A stretch of 64,000 nucleotides of DNA from Kiritimatiellia bacterium (GCA_028718125.1 JAQUMN010000008.1:1-64000), one strand, 5' to 3'; counted from the first letter of the stretch, positions 44,909-53,621 are shown. Numbers and translations are program-made. The notes: generated by a model from the sequence alone, not told the origin.

Positions 44909-45859
44909 CTACACGTTTGAAAATTGCCGGTGCTGTATGATCTGGTAGCCCTTGATCAGTTCAGCGATGCCTTTTGGCAAGGACCATTGCGGCTGGAATC
45001 CGGCGGCTTCAATCTTGGCGTTGCTGACCATGTAGTCGCGCTGATCGGGGTCTTTGCCGATGGGCGCCTCCATGATCGTGAAGGCGGGGACCTGCTTTTT
45101 GATTTCCAGGCACAATTCCATCTTGGAAAGGTTGGCGTTACTCAAGCCCACGTTGTAAGCCTCATTCTTCATGCGATCGAAATTATCGAGCGCGTGCATA
45201 AACGCCCGCGCAATGTCGCGCACATGAATGAAATTGCGCTTGAAATGGGCCTCAAACAGCACGATAAAGCGATCCGTCACCGCGCGGTACGTGAAGTCAT
45301 TGACCAGTAAATCCAGCCGCATGCGCGGGCTGATGCCGAAGGCCGTGGCCAGCCTCAAAGAGATGGCATGCCCGGAGTTCAACAAGTGCTGCTCCAGCTC
45401 GACTTTCAACCGGCCGTATAAAGAGATGGGCTGTAAGGGGGATTTTTCAGTGCACATGCCGGCCGTGCCGATCCCATACCCGCTGTTCGTGATCGGGAGA
45501 ATGAATGCCTGCTGCCGGCTGCTCATGGCCAGGAGCGCCTTGACCGCTTCCAGGTTAATGCTCCGCGCTTCCAATGGCTTTTGCGCGCAAACCGGCGCGC
45601 CAACCAGGCAGGCCAGCGGGATCACCGCGTCGGCGCCGGTCATCAGGGGACGCATCAATTCCATGTCCCGAACGTCGCCGCGCACAAGGGTCAGGCCGTC
45701 GTCCTGGCAGCAGTCCAGGAGCGAGGTCTGGCGATACATGAAATTGTCAACCGCCGTGACCGCATGGCCGCGCCGCAGCAATTCCGGCACAAGCACGGAA
45801 CCGATGTAGCCGGCGGCGCCGGTCACCAATATTTTTTTTGTTGCAACGGTGGTGCTCAT
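44909..45859 (-). CDS. NAD-dependent sugar epimerase/dehydratase (extended SDR)
   Basis: A 316-aa Rossmann enzyme: KILVTGAAGYIGSVLVPEL (NAD motif), AVDNFMYRQTSL, RGDVRDMEL and catalytic SLYGRLKVELE (Y-x-x-x-K as YGRLK). The usual Ser/Thr motif is NSGYGIG. HFKRNFIHVRDIARAF and YNVGLSNANLSK are also present. The start at 45859 (MSTTVATKK) was preferred over the upstream frame. Substrate unknown; probably a nucleotide sugar for the surface glycan. Confidence 0.88.
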   Translation of the reverse strand: MSTTVATKKILVTGAAGYIGSVLVPELLRRGHAVTAVDNFMYRQTSLLDCCQDDGLTLVRGDVRDMELMRPLMTGADAVIPLACLVGAPVCAQKPLEARSINLEAVKALLAMSSRQQAFILPITNSGYGIGTAGMCTEKSPLQPISLYGRLKVELEQHLLNSGHAISLRLATAFGISPRMRLDLLVNDFTYRAVTDRFIVLFEAHFKRNFIHVRDIARAFMHALDNFDRMKNEAYNVGLSNANLSKMELCLEIKKQVPAFTIMEAPIGKDPDQRDYMVSNAKIEAAGFQPQWSLPKGIAELIKGYQIIQHRQFSNV

Positions 45860-45953
45860 AAACGAATATAAGCATATCAACACGTTTATGGTTTGTCAAC
45901 CGGTGTAGATGATGAATGACGGGGAACGGTAAAAATAATCAAGGGAACAGGCA

Positions 45954-47012
45954 ATGATTAGAGCAAAAATTGTCGGTGCGGGCGGGTATGGCGGGGTCGG
46001 GATCATCGAGCTGTTGCTGGGCCATCCGGGGGCGAAGATCGCCTGCCTGGTGGATGTTGAAAGCGTGGGCTTGCCCATCAGCAGTCTATATCCGCATTTG
46101 ACCGGATTTTGCGACATGCCGATCGTTGCGGCGTCGGATGCAAAAGCCCGTGAGCCGGTGGACGTTACGTTTATGGCCACTCCCGACGGGGTTGGCATGA
46201 AGCTTGCCCCGGCGGAATTGGCTGCCGGCGCCAAGGTGATTGATTACAGCGGCGACTTCCGTTTCAATACCCCCGAAAGTTACGCCGATTATGCCACGCG
46301 GATCGACAAAGACCCCAAGCATGCCTCGCCGCAGTTGCTGGCGGAGGCGGTCTATGGTGTGGCCGAATTGCATCGGCAGGCATTGACCGGCAAAACGCGC
46401 CTGGTGGGCAACCCGGGCTGTTTTGCCGTCAGTTGCATCCTGGGCCTGGCGCCTGCCGTCAAAAACGGACTTGTGCGGCTGGAGAGCCTGATTTGCGATT
46501 GCAAGACGGGGGTGTCCGGCGCCGGCAAGAAACCCAGCGCCGGCTTTCACTATCCGGCGCGCTATGATCACATGAATGCCTACAAGCTGGCGGGCCACCA
46601 GCATGTCTGCGAAATTGAGCGGGAGCTGGGATCGCAGGCCGGCAAGACGCTGCGGGTCACCTTCACCGCCCAGGTTGTGCCGATCTGCCGGGGCATCATG
46701 TCGTCGCTCTATGGCGAACTGCTGCCCGGCGTGAAGCCCGCGGACGTGCAGGCGGCCTACCGGGCCTTTTATCCGGCCGGCGGGTTTGTTCGCCTGTTCA
46801 ACCGCGAGGCCGGCATCGGCAGCGCTCATGTACGGGGCACCAATTACTGCAACCTGATCGTGGATGTGGATGAGCGCACCGGCAAACTGCGGGTGATCTC
46901 GCACATTGATAATCTGATAAAAGGACAGGCCGGCTCTGCGCTTCAGAACATGAACCTGATCTGCGGCCTTCCGGAAAAAGCCGGCCTTACCCAGCCGGGA
47001 AAATACCCGTAG
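45954..47012 (+). CDS. argC: N-acetyl-gamma-glutamyl-phosphate reductase ArgC
   Basis: Third step of arginine synthesis. The 352-aa protein has IVGAGGYGGVGIIELLLGHP, ATPDGVGM, VIDYSGDFR and nucleophile C156 in VGNPGCFAVS. SGAGKKPSAGFHY and HQHVCEIE (substrate His) follow, and the C-terminal GSALQNMNLICGLPEKAGL is typical of long-type ArgC. No other arg gene is nearby. Its end lies 16 bp before a heptamer array. Confidence 0.96.
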   Translation: MIRAKIVGAGGYGGVGIIELLLGHPGAKIACLVDVESVGLPISSLYPHLTGFCDMPIVAASDAKAREPVDVTFMATPDGVGMKLAPAELAAGAKVIDYSGDFRFNTPESYADYATRIDKDPKHASPQLLAEAVYGVAELHRQALTGKTRLVGNPGCFAVSCILGLAPAVKNGLVRLESLICDCKTGVSGAGKKPSAGFHYPARYDHMNAYKLAGHQHVCEIERELGSQAGKTLRVTFTAQVVPICRGIMSSLYGELLPGVKPADVQAAYRAFYPAGGFVRLFNREAGIGSAHVRGTNYCNLIVDVDERTGKLRVISHIDNLIKGQAGSALQNMNLICGLPEKAGLTQPGKYP

Positions 47013-47027
47013 CATTATTTTCGATTT

Positions 47028-47065
47028 GCGATTGCTGATTTTCGATTTTAGATCGAACGTGTCTG
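47028..47065. repeat. heptamer array, left arm (TTTCGAT type)
   Basis: Units TTTCGAT, TTGCGAT, TGCTGAT, TTTCGAT, TTTAGAT. It is the inverted counterpart of the ATCGAAA array at 47150-47209. The ~85 bp between the arms holds AAGGATTCCTTCCGGAATAT, a small palindromic stretch. Confidence 0.75.
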
Positions 47066-47149
47066 TCGTATTGAGATATTGCGATTGTTGTGTAGGTATG
47101 CGCATGCAGATATCAGAAGGATTCCTTCCGGAATATGTTAGCCATCGGC

Positions 47150-47209
47150 AATCGAAAATTCTTCCATATGTCTTCAATCGAAAATCGAAAATCGGCAATC
47201 GAAAATTCC
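47150..47209. repeat. heptamer array, right arm (ATCGAAA type), reaching into a CDS
   Basis: Units ATCGGCA, ATCGAAA, then ATCGAAA, ATCGAAA, ATCGGCA, ATCGAAA. In frame it codes the first residues (SIENRKSAIENS) of the Mur-ligase-like protein and includes its likely start codon. Confidence 0.8.
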
Positions 47210-48514
47210 TCCTACCACCTTGTCGGCATTGCGGGCGTCGGCATGAACGCCCTGGCGCAGGTCTTGCTGGAGCAAGGGTGCCGGGTTTCCGGTTCCGACA
47301 GGTACCTGGATACCGGCCGGCCCTTGGATGTGCTGGACAAACTGAGATCCGCCGGCGCCACCCTCATGCCCCAGGACGGGAGCGGGGTGACTGACAGTCT
47401 GACGGGGCTAGTGATCAGCTCGGCCATCGAGGCGGATAATCCGGACATCGCCGCGGCGCGGCGACGCCGGGTTCCGATCCTGCACCGGGCCGAATGCCTG
47501 GCGCAATGGGCAAATGCCAAAAAATGCATTGCCGTTACGGGCACGGCCGGCAAAACCACCGTGACCGGCATGATCGGCTGGGTGCTCACCCGGTCAGGCG
47601 CCGATCCCACCGTGGTCAATGGCGGGGCGTTGCTTAACTGGGTTGACCCGCGTCGGATCGGGAATGTCCGCACAGGCCGATCGGACGTCTGGGTGGTGGA
47701 AGTGGATGAAAGCGATCGCTCCCTTTTGCGGTTTCGCCCGGACTGGGCGGTCATCACCAACATGTCGAAGGATCATTTTGAGCTCTCGGAAGTCCGCCAT
47801 TTATTCAAGGCTTTTGCCGGGCAAGTCAATCGCGGGGTGGTGGGGTGTTACGGCGACGCGGCGGATGCTGAAGTCCTTAACGGGTTTAAACCCGATCTAT
47901 CGGCGGATGGAATTCATTTCGTATATCGTGGCGTGGACTTTAATCTGCCGCTTCTCGGGAGGCATAACGCCGAGAACGGCTTGCAGGCGGTCCTGTTGTG
48001 CGAGCGATTAGGCTACGCGTTGCCGGCAATCAGCAGGGCGCTTGTCAGCTTCGCCGGCATTCAGCGGCGATTGGAAAGGGTCGGGACAGGGCGCGGAGTC
48101 ACGGTGATTGACGACTATGCGCATAATCCGGCAAAAATTGCGGCTGCTTGGGATGCAATTGCCCCCCATTACCGACGCGTTCTGGCCGTATGGCGCCCGC
48201 ATGGTTTTGGTCCGCTGGCCTTGATGCTTGGCGAACTGGTCCAGTCTTTTTGCGCGCGGGCAACTGCGGCCGACAGGATCTTCATTCTTCCGGTCTATTT
48301 TGTCGGCGGCACGACCCGGCGGACGGTAACCTCGGAGACCTTGATGAATATGCTGCGTGAACGCGGAGTGTGCGCCGAACTGGCGGCGACCTATAACGAC
48401 CTGCTTGTGCGGCTGAAGTCCGAGGCGCAGGCGGGCGATTGCGTGCTATGGATGGGGGCGCGCGACCCGGATATTGGCGTCTATGCTCGACGCTTCGGAG
48501 CGGAGCTTCTGTAA
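47168..48514 (+). CDS. MurC/Mpl-like Mur ligase paralogue
   Basis: ATP-dependent amide ligase of the Mur family, 448 aa from the ATG at 47168. The first ~14 residues come from a heptamer array, so the native start was probably replaced. YHLVGIAGVGMNALAQVL is the MurC/Mpl-type Rossmann start. The P-loop reads VTGTAGKTTVTGM, where MurC has His in place of the Ala. EVDESDRSLL, TNMSKDHFE, RHNAENGLQAV and VIDDYAHNPAKI follow. It is shorter in the C-terminal domain than some MurC. A true MurC would normally sit in the dcw cluster; a role in recycling or another UDP-MurNAc-like substrate is possible. Its 3' end overlaps the convergent flippase gene by 69 bp. Confidence 0.8.
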   Translation: MSSIENRKSAIENSSYHLVGIAGVGMNALAQVLLEQGCRVSGSDRYLDTGRPLDVLDKLRSAGATLMPQDGSGVTDSLTGLVISSAIEADNPDIAAARRRRVPILHRAECLAQWANAKKCIAVTGTAGKTTVTGMIGWVLTRSGADPTVVNGGALLNWVDPRRIGNVRTGRSDVWVVEVDESDRSLLRFRPDWAVITNMSKDHFELSEVRHLFKAFAGQVNRGVVGCYGDAADAEVLNGFKPDLSADGIHFVYRGVDFNLPLLGRHNAENGLQAVLLCERLGYALPAISRALVSFAGIQRRLERVGTGRGVTVIDDYAHNPAKIAAAWDAIAPHYRRVLAVWRPHGFGPLALMLGELVQSFCARATAADRIFILPVYFVGGTTRRTVTSETLMNMLRERGVCAELAATYNDLLVRLKSEAQAGDCVLWMGARDPDIGVYARRFGAELL

Positions 48515-49504
48515 TTCCTCGTGGGCCTTGCGGCCGGTGCCGGCTGTGTAGCCCAGGAAAATCATTCCCCCGAACAAACTCCAGACCACCGAAATCAGGT
48601 AAAGCATCAATGATAGCGGCAGGGACTGCGTGCTGCCGATGCCCAGCGTTCCGAACAGGGCCACCGCCAGCCCTTCGCGAATGCCCAGGCCGCCGGGGGT
48701 AATGGGCAGGGCCGCGATGGCCAGGATCATTGGAATGATCGTAAGATACGCAATCAGCCCCAAGTGTATCTGGAAACTACGGCCCAGGCAGTAACATTCA
48801 AGGACAACCAGCAGGTGGATGGCCAGCGAAAGCAGGAAGGTCTTGAGCAATACGCCGGTTTTGCGGCGATACAGGAAAATGGAAATCAGGGTGCGTTTGA
48901 CAATCGGCCCGACGACAGGATGGTTGGTAATGCGCCGAAACAACGACCAGTGTTGAAAGTGTTTAAGGTTGAACAGAGCCACCAGGACAATGGCGGTCAT
49001 CAGGTTCATGCCCAGCATCAGGAGGGCCGGCACGTGCGTGACCCAGTGATTGATATAAAACCCGGCACGCCCAATCAGCATGACAAGCGCAATGAAGTCG
49101 AGCAAAACAAGGCCGATCATGCGGTCAATCAGCACGGTGGCGACGGCTTCAGTTTTCTTGTGGTTAGTCTCCTGGGCGGCATAAAACGCGCGGGCCAGGT
49201 CGCCCCCTGTGGATCCGAACATGAACGCGTTGAAAAACTGGCCGATGAAAAAAACGCTGAATACGCGGCCCCAGGACATGTGCAGGCCGCGCCCATCGAG
49301 AATGATTTTCCAGCGGATTACGCCGATGCACAGGCAGATAAAACAAATTATGCCGCCGCACAGCAGCCAGGGCCATCGGGTCAGGCTTTCGCGGAGGACC
49401 GCTATCAGGCTGTGCAGATCCATTCGTGAAAACAAGTAGGCGATAATACCCACGCCGGCGGCCAGACGCAAAAAGGCATAAGGCGCTTTTTTGGGAAATT
49501 TCAT
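48446..49504 (-). CDS. flippase-like membrane protein (LPG synthase TM / UPF0104 family)
   Basis: A 352-aa polytopic protein with about eight helices: RLAAGVGIIAYLFSRMDL, the VIRWKIILDGRGL loop, FFIGQFFNAFMFGSTGGDLARAFY and ALPITPGGLGIREGLAVALF, the family signature segments. Related to the N-terminal domain of MprF/AglD and to putative lipid or glycolipid flippases. It is last in the gmd-rmd group (8 bp after rmd), so it may move or help make the rhamnose-containing glycolipid; that is inference from position. Confidence 0.87.
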   Translation of the reverse strand: MKFPKKAPYAFLRLAAGVGIIAYLFSRMDLHSLIAVLRESLTRWPWLLCGGIICFICLCIGVIRWKIILDGRGLHMSWGRVFSVFFIGQFFNAFMFGSTGGDLARAFYAAQETNHKKTEAVATVLIDRMIGLVLLDFIALVMLIGRAGFYINHWVTHVPALLMLGMNLMTAIVLVALFNLKHFQHWSLFRRITNHPVVGPIVKRTLISIFLYRRKTGVLLKTFLLSLAIHLLVVLECYCLGRSFQIHLGLIAYLTIIPMILAIAALPITPGGLGIREGLAVALFGTLGIGSTQSLPLSLMLYLISVVWSLFGGMIFLGYTAGTGRKAHEELQKLRSEASSIDANIRVARPHP

Positions 49505-49512
49505 ATGCGTTG

Positions 49513-50448
49513 TCAGGTGCGGAGCGTCCGGGTAGCCTCCGCGAGGATATCCCGGAGCGTGGCGCTTATAGGGATTTCCGGCTTCCAGTGAATTTCCGTT
49601 TCAATCCGGGTCGTGTCCAGGGCCGGGCGTTCGCCGGCGGGGCGATAGCGCTGGGGATCCACTTCGACCGCGGGGTGCGCGCCGCTCAAGTCGCATAGCT
49701 GGTCCAGAATCGCGCGGATGGTTGTAGCCTTCTGCGAACAGAGGTTATACGCCTGGGCCTGCCTGCCGCGTTCCAGCAGGAGGCGGTAGGCGCAAGCTAC
49801 GTCCCGCACGTCGGTAAAGTCGCAGCGGCTATCCAGGTTGCCGACCCTGAGGACTGCCGGAGCCTGCCCTCGGGCAATGGCCGCCAGTTGTGTTGCAAAG
49901 GAAGCTACCACAAAACGGGGGTTCTGGCCGGGGCCGATGTGATTGTAGGGGCGGACGGTCATGACCTTCAGGCCATGCTGACGGGCATACAGGAGTGCCA
50001 TCCGGTCAGCCGCAGCCTTGGAGATGGCATACGGATTGTCCGGATCCAGCGGATCGTCTTCCCGGACCGGCCGGGGCCGTGCGCGCAGCCCGTATACCTC
50101 GGCGGAACTGACGACCAGGATGTGCGCGCCGGGCGCCTGCCGGCGGAAAGCTTCCAACAGATTGATCGTTCCCAGCAGGTTGATGGAAAAAAGGATTTCA
50201 GGATTACGCCAGCCTTCCGGGACAAAGGCAATGGCGCTTAAATGCACGCAAGCCTCCGGCTGAGTTTTTGCCACCACGTCGCTGACGGCATCCTTGTCCC
50301 GGATATCGCCGGTGTGAAGGTCAAGGATGGAAACAGTGCCGGGTGAGGTGGAGAGATCGAACCCGGATACGGTATGACCGGCCTGCTGGAGGTCGTTGAC
50401 CGTATAACGGCCGACAAATCCATTGGCGCCTGTAACGAGTACACGCAT
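49513..50448 (-). CDS. rmd: GDP-6-deoxy-4-keto-D-mannose reductase (RMD-like)
   Basis: Extended SDR, 311 aa: RVLVTGANGFVGRYTVNDL (NAD(P) motif), CVHLSAIAFVPEGW, VVSSAEVYG and catalytic NPYAISKAAADRMA. RPYNHIGPGQNPRFVVASF is characteristic of RMD. It would reduce the GMD product to GDP-D-rhamnose. Upstream on the same strand lies gmd, separated by a frameshifted four-helix-bundle gene. The 10 bases before the ATG are next to an octamer array, and no clean ribosome-binding site is left. Confidence 0.9.
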   Translation of the reverse strand: MRVLVTGANGFVGRYTVNDLQQAGHTVSGFDLSTSPGTVSILDLHTGDIRDKDAVSDVVAKTQPEACVHLSAIAFVPEGWRNPEILFSINLLGTINLLEAFRRQAPGAHILVVSSAEVYGLRARPRPVREDDPLDPDNPYAISKAAADRMALLYARQHGLKVMTVRPYNHIGPGQNPRFVVASFATQLAAIARGQAPAVLRVGNLDSRCDFTDVRDVACAYRLLLERGRQAQAYNLCSQKATTIRAILDQLCDLSGAHPAVEVDPQRYRPAGERPALDTTRIETEIHWKPEIPISATLRDILAEATRTLRT

Positions 50449-50457
50449 GGCAAGAAA

Positions 50458-50495
50458 TTCAGCGATTCAGTGATTTAGCGATTGAGTGATTTAGG
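50458..50495. repeat. octanucleotide array, left of the four-helix-bundle gene
   Basis: Units AGCGATTC, AGTGATTT, AGCGATTG, AGTGATTT. The period is eight bases, unlike the 7-nt arrays elsewhere. It appears inverted at 50911-50953 on the other side of the gene. Confidence 0.8.
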
Positions 50496-50505
50496 AAACG
50501 GAACG

Positions 50506-50881
50506 TTAAGATCGGCCATTGGAGTTTTTGGCGGTGTGTAACGACTTTGAGAAAATTCCCAATAATTCCGTTGCTTCCATGACCATAATTTGGGTTTGAT
50601 CTTTCTTGGCAAGTCCGGCTTCGATCAGCAACTCAAGCCAAAGCAGCGTTTCATCGGTTTCCTCAACAACGGCCCCCATTTTATTAAATGAAGTCTGATT
50701 GTGATTTCGAGCGGCAAACTGCGCGGTAATTGGCTGCAACGGACGTGCCGGAACGTAGTATTTGCCGGCCTACGATGCGAGCGGCGTCCGATTGGGGCAA
50801 AGTCAGATAAAGCCGGATAACATGGACAGCAAACGTTTTTGTGCGGGCCTGTAATTCCCCGGCTTTATCCAAGTTGCTCAC
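50506..50881 (-). pseudogene. four-helix-bundle (S23 / TIGR02436-type) protein, one frameshift
   Basis: Two overlapping frames together give a ~120-aa four-helix-bundle protein. The first (GTG at 50881) reads to SGTSVAANYRAVCRSKSQSDFI and stops; the second continues NKMGAVVEETDETLLWLELLIEAGL. Deleting one T in the run at about 50690 joins DFI to NKMGAV, giving the family motif. GAGAGAG precedes the start. It sits between gmd and rmd, both on the same strand. Such proteins occur in 23S rRNA intervening sequences and as isolated genes of unknown function; related folds serve as Avd in diversity-generating retroelements. Decay or a sequencing error are equally possible. Confidence 0.8.
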
Positions 50882-50910
50882 ACGTCTCTCTCAATCTCCG
50901 GATCACGGAA

Positions 50911-50953
50911 TTTCTTAAATCGCTCAATCACTGAATCATTCAATCGCTTAATT
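50911..50953. repeat. octanucleotide array, right of the four-helix-bundle gene (inverted)
   Basis: On the minus strand units read AAGCGATT, GAATGATT, CAGTGATT, GAGCGATT, then TAAG. It starts inside the gmd coding end, where it codes KLSD and the stop. It mirrors 50458-50495. Confidence 0.8.
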
Positions 50954-51896
50954 TTTTCAGGTCGGCGTCCACCATCATGTCCACCAGTTCGTCAAACCCC
51001 ACGATGGGTTCCCAGCCCAGGACACGGCGGGCCTTGGAACTGTCGCCCAGCAAATGATCCACTTCGGCCGGGCGGACAAACTGACTGTCCTGGACGACGT
51101 AACGTTTCCAATCCAGCCCTGCGCGCGCAAATGCCCGCTCAACAAAATTGCGGACGGAGTGATCCGTGCCTGTGGCAACTACGTAATCATCCGGTTGCGG
51201 TTGTTGGAGCATCATCCACATGGCCCGAACGTAATCGCCGGCAAAGCCCCAGTCACGCTTTGATTCAAGGTTGCCCATGCGCAAATCGCGTTCCAATCCG
51301 AGCTTGATGCGGGCCACGCCGTCGCTGATTTTGCGGGTCACAAATTCGCGCCCGCGGCGCGGACTTTCATGGTTAAAGAGAATGCCGGAGACGGCATACA
51401 GGTTATAGCTTTCGCGATAGTTGACCGTGATGTAATGCCCGTAGGCCTTGGCCGCGCCGTAGGGACTGCGCGGGTGAAACGCGGTCAGTTCGGTCTGGGG
51501 AACTTCGCGGACTTTGCCGAACATTTCGCTGCTCGAAGCCTGGTAAAAGCGGGCTTTTGGGCAGATCTGCCGCATGGCTTCCAGCACGCGGGTGACACCG
51601 ATGGCCGTGAACTCGCCGGTCAGCATGGGCTGGGTCCAGGAAGTCGGCACAAACGACATGGCGGCCAGGTTATAAATCTCGTCCGGCTGCGCCTCCTCCA
51701 TGACCTTGATCAGGGAAAGCTGGTCCAGCAAGTCGGCCTGCTTCAATACCACGCGGCCGGCCAGGTGGGCAATGCGTTCGAAATTTTCCGTGCTGGAGCG
51801 GCGTACCATGCCATACACAGTGTAGCCTTTTTCCAGGAGGAATTCCGCCAGATAAGATCCGTCCTGGCCAGTGATGCCGGTAATAAGTGCATTCAT
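50940..51896 (-). CDS. gmd: GDP-mannose 4,6-dehydratase
   Basis: Converts GDP-D-mannose to GDP-4-keto-6-deoxymannose. The 318-aa SDR has [44 protein letters not shown], the QASSSEMFG motif, catalytic [29 protein letters not shown] and [14 protein letters not shown]. All are hallmarks of GMD. With rmd it gives GDP-D-rhamnose. The last four residues come from the octamer array. A terminator separates it from rpsU upstream. Confidence 0.97.
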   Translation of the reverse strand: MNALITGITGQDGSYLAEFLLEKGYTVYGMVRRSSTENFERIAHLAGRVVLKQADLLDQLSLIKVMEEAQPDEIYNLAAMSFVPTSWTQPMLTGEFTAIGVTRVLEAMRQICPKARFYQASSSEMFGKVREVPQTELTAFHPRSPYGAAKAYGHYITVNYRESYNLYAVSGILFNHESPRRGREFVTRKISDGVARIKLGLERDLRMGNLESKRDWGFAGDYVRAMWMMLQQPQPDDYVVATGTDHSVRNFVERAFARAGLDWKRYVVQDSQFVRPAEVDHLLGDSSKARRVLGWEPIVGFDELVDMMVDADLKKLSD

Positions 51897-51906
51897 GGCT
51901 TGTTTG

Positions 51907-51938
51907 TAAAAAGAAAGCTCCCCACCGGAGGAGCTTTC
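51907..51938 (-). terminator. rho-independent terminator of rpsU
   Basis: On the minus strand GAAAGCTCC-TCCGGTGG-GGAGCTTTC (51913-51938) is followed by TTTTTAC. It lies 20 bp after the rpsU stop and just before gmd, so gmd needs its own promoter or read-through. Confidence 0.85.
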
Positions 51939-51957
51939 GGCCGGGTTGCCGGCAAAA

Positions 51958-52125
51958 TTACATCATGCGCGCGCGCGCCATCTTTTTCCGGCGTTTTTCA
52001 CTCGGCTTTTCGAAGTAACGATGATTACGGATTTCCTTCATCGTCCCTTCCTTATCCATCTTCTTTTTCAGGCGCCGCAAGGCCTTGTCAACGTTTTCAC
52101 CTTTTTTAAGTTTTATTTCAACCAC
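51958..52125 (-). CDS. rpsU: 30S ribosomal protein S21
   Basis: A 55-aa protein with a GTG start at 52125, supported by AAGGGGGTG 8 bases upstream. Sequence includes [38 protein letters not shown] and a basic tail ending ARMM, all typical of S21. It is followed by a strong terminator. S21 helps 30S subunits at initiation. Confidence 0.93.
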   Translation of the reverse strand: MVEIKLKKGENVDKALRRLKKKMDKEGTMKEIRNHRYFEKPSEKRRKKMARARMM

Positions 52126-52267
52126 GATGTGTTTGCACCCCCTTCATGCCGTTTGTCTGGTTTGTCTGTTCTATTTGCCGCTAAACGTCAGGCTAATGCG
52201 CATCCTTTATAATCCAAGCGCCTTGCCGGCGTCAACTGCTTTTTCAAGGGTCTGCAAGTTCGCCGCG

Positions 52268-52310
52268 GCGGCGTCATTCATGTTAAAACCAACTGCGTCG
52301 CAGCCCCGGC
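52268..52310 (+). mobile_element. MITE-like element, copy D (remnant)
   Basis: GGCGGCGTCATTCATGTTAAAACC followed by AACTGCGTCGCAG matches the left ~40 bp of copies B and C (GCTGCGTCATTCATGCTGAAACCAGCGGCGTCGCAG). The rest is missing. It is in the 204-bp gap between fadL-like and rpsU. Confidence 0.6.
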
Positions 52311-52329
52311 AAGTTTGCTTTCCCCCCGG

Positions 52330-53595
52330 TTAAAAATAGTAGGCCGTGTTGACCGTGAACAAAATCTGCTGTTCCCAGGCTTTCACTACGGTCTTGGCCG
52401 GTGAGTTCTGGGCATCGACCTCGTAGCCCAGGTCATAGCCGCGGCCGAAGATGTAGTTGATCCCTATGTTGACGGCCACGTTGCTGACTTCCCGGCCCAC
52501 GCTTAGCGTCAGGCCGTAAGTATCCACATTGGAGGACGCGTAACTTTCCTCTTCATTGACATCCGGCACCGAGGAAAACCCGGTGTAAAAGCCAGCCCGC
52601 ACCGGGTAGATTTTATTAATATAGTATTCGCCGCCGAGGTTTACATCCAGCACGGGCGCCCGCACGACACGGGCGTAGGCGTCCTCGCCCAGTTCCTGCC
52701 ATTCCTGAAGATTGTAGCTTGTCGGCAGGTGATAGGTCAGGTCCAGGCCGAAGGCGTAGTTGCCCTTGACTTGACGACCGACGCCAATGGCGATCTTGGT
52801 AGGCAGCCGATTGTCCGTGTCGACGTCTTCCGTGTAATAGTAGTTATTCGATAAGATGTTGCGGCCCAAAACATGCACCATGGTCCTGCCGTTGTCATAA
52901 ATATGCCCGGTGGGCGGTTGAATGGTCAGGCCGATGTTCCAGTCGCGGCCGGGACGATATTGCATGCCCAGCACCGCCGCCAGGGCGACGTCATTGAATT
53001 TGCGGCCCTGTGCGTAGGAGGCGTCATAATCCTCGTAAAATAAACTGAGATATTCGCTGTAGGAGCGGTAAACGCCGAAGATCGATAGGCCGATCGAGAG
53101 CGACGGGCAGATCTCATAGGCCGCCGACGGTCCGAACCAGATAGTCTGGTCGTCCATGTTGAACTGGTACAAATGCTGGCTGTCGTTGTAAGCCACAATT
53201 TCATTAAAGGAAGACCGATCCGGCACCAGGACCGAAAAGGCCAGGGACAACTCGGGGCTGTATTTCCATATGCCGCCCATTGTGGAGGGGATGGTCACGA
53301 AGGAGTTGCCGCGCACGTTTTCCCCGGGGAACAGGCCGTTCTCGACATGATACAGTTGCCATCCGTAAAGGTTGGCCGAAAGCGATACCGTGCTGGACTT
53401 AACCATGTTCAATCCAGCCGGGTTGTAATAACAGGCATCCACGGAATCGGCGATGGACACCACGGCGCCGCCCATGCCGGCCGCACGATCGCCTACAATG
53501 TAAGTCTGATATTTACTGTCGGTGGCCCATGCCGCCGTGGCCAGGCTCAGGCCTATTCCTATCGCGAGCATCCGCTTCATCATTCTTGTTGTCAT
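52330..53595 (-). CDS. FadL/OmpP1-family outer-membrane porin
   Basis: A 421-aa beta-barrel precursor. Signal peptide about 1-24 (ending ATAAWA). VGDRAAGMGGAVVSIADSVDACYYNPAGLNM, the FadL-type N-terminal hatch with its NPAGL motif, is clear. Many alternating strands follow, ending in NTAYYF with a terminal Phe for the BAM complex. GACAGGAAC precedes the ATG. Family members carry hydrophobic compounds; the substrate here is unknown. The gene follows the FHA-MoxR gene, with a heptamer array between. Confidence 0.9.
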   Translation of the reverse strand: MTTRMMKRMLAIGIGLSLATAAWATDSKYQTYIVGDRAAGMGGAVVSIADSVDACYYNPAGLNMVKSSTVSLSANLYGWQLYHVENGLFPGENVRGNSFVTIPSTMGGIWKYSPELSLAFSVLVPDRSSFNEIVAYNDSQHLYQFNMDDQTIWFGPSAAYEICPSLSIGLSIFGVYRSYSEYLSLFYEDYDASYAQGRKFNDVALAAVLGMQYRPGRDWNIGLTIQPPTGHIYDNGRTMVHVLGRNILSNNYYYTEDVDTDNRLPTKIAIGVGRQVKGNYAFGLDLTYHLPTSYNLQEWQELGEDAYARVVRAPVLDVNLGGEYYINKIYPVRAGFYTGFSSVPDVNEEESYASSNVDTYGLTLSVGREVSNVAVNIGINYIFGRGYDLGYEVDAQNSPAKTVVKAWEQQILFTVNTAYYF

Positions 53596-53621
53596 GTTCC
53601 TGTCATCCTTCCCCGTATTGT

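Noticed and set aside
47028-47209. CRISPR array
   Set aside because: The ATCGAAA units are 7 nt, directly adjacent without spacers, and no cas gene is present. The same holds for all other arrays in the window.
50506-50881. Diversity-generating retroelement (the four-helix protein as Avd)
   Set aside because: There is no reverse transcriptase, template repeat or variable repeat in the neighbourhood. Only the fold class is shared.
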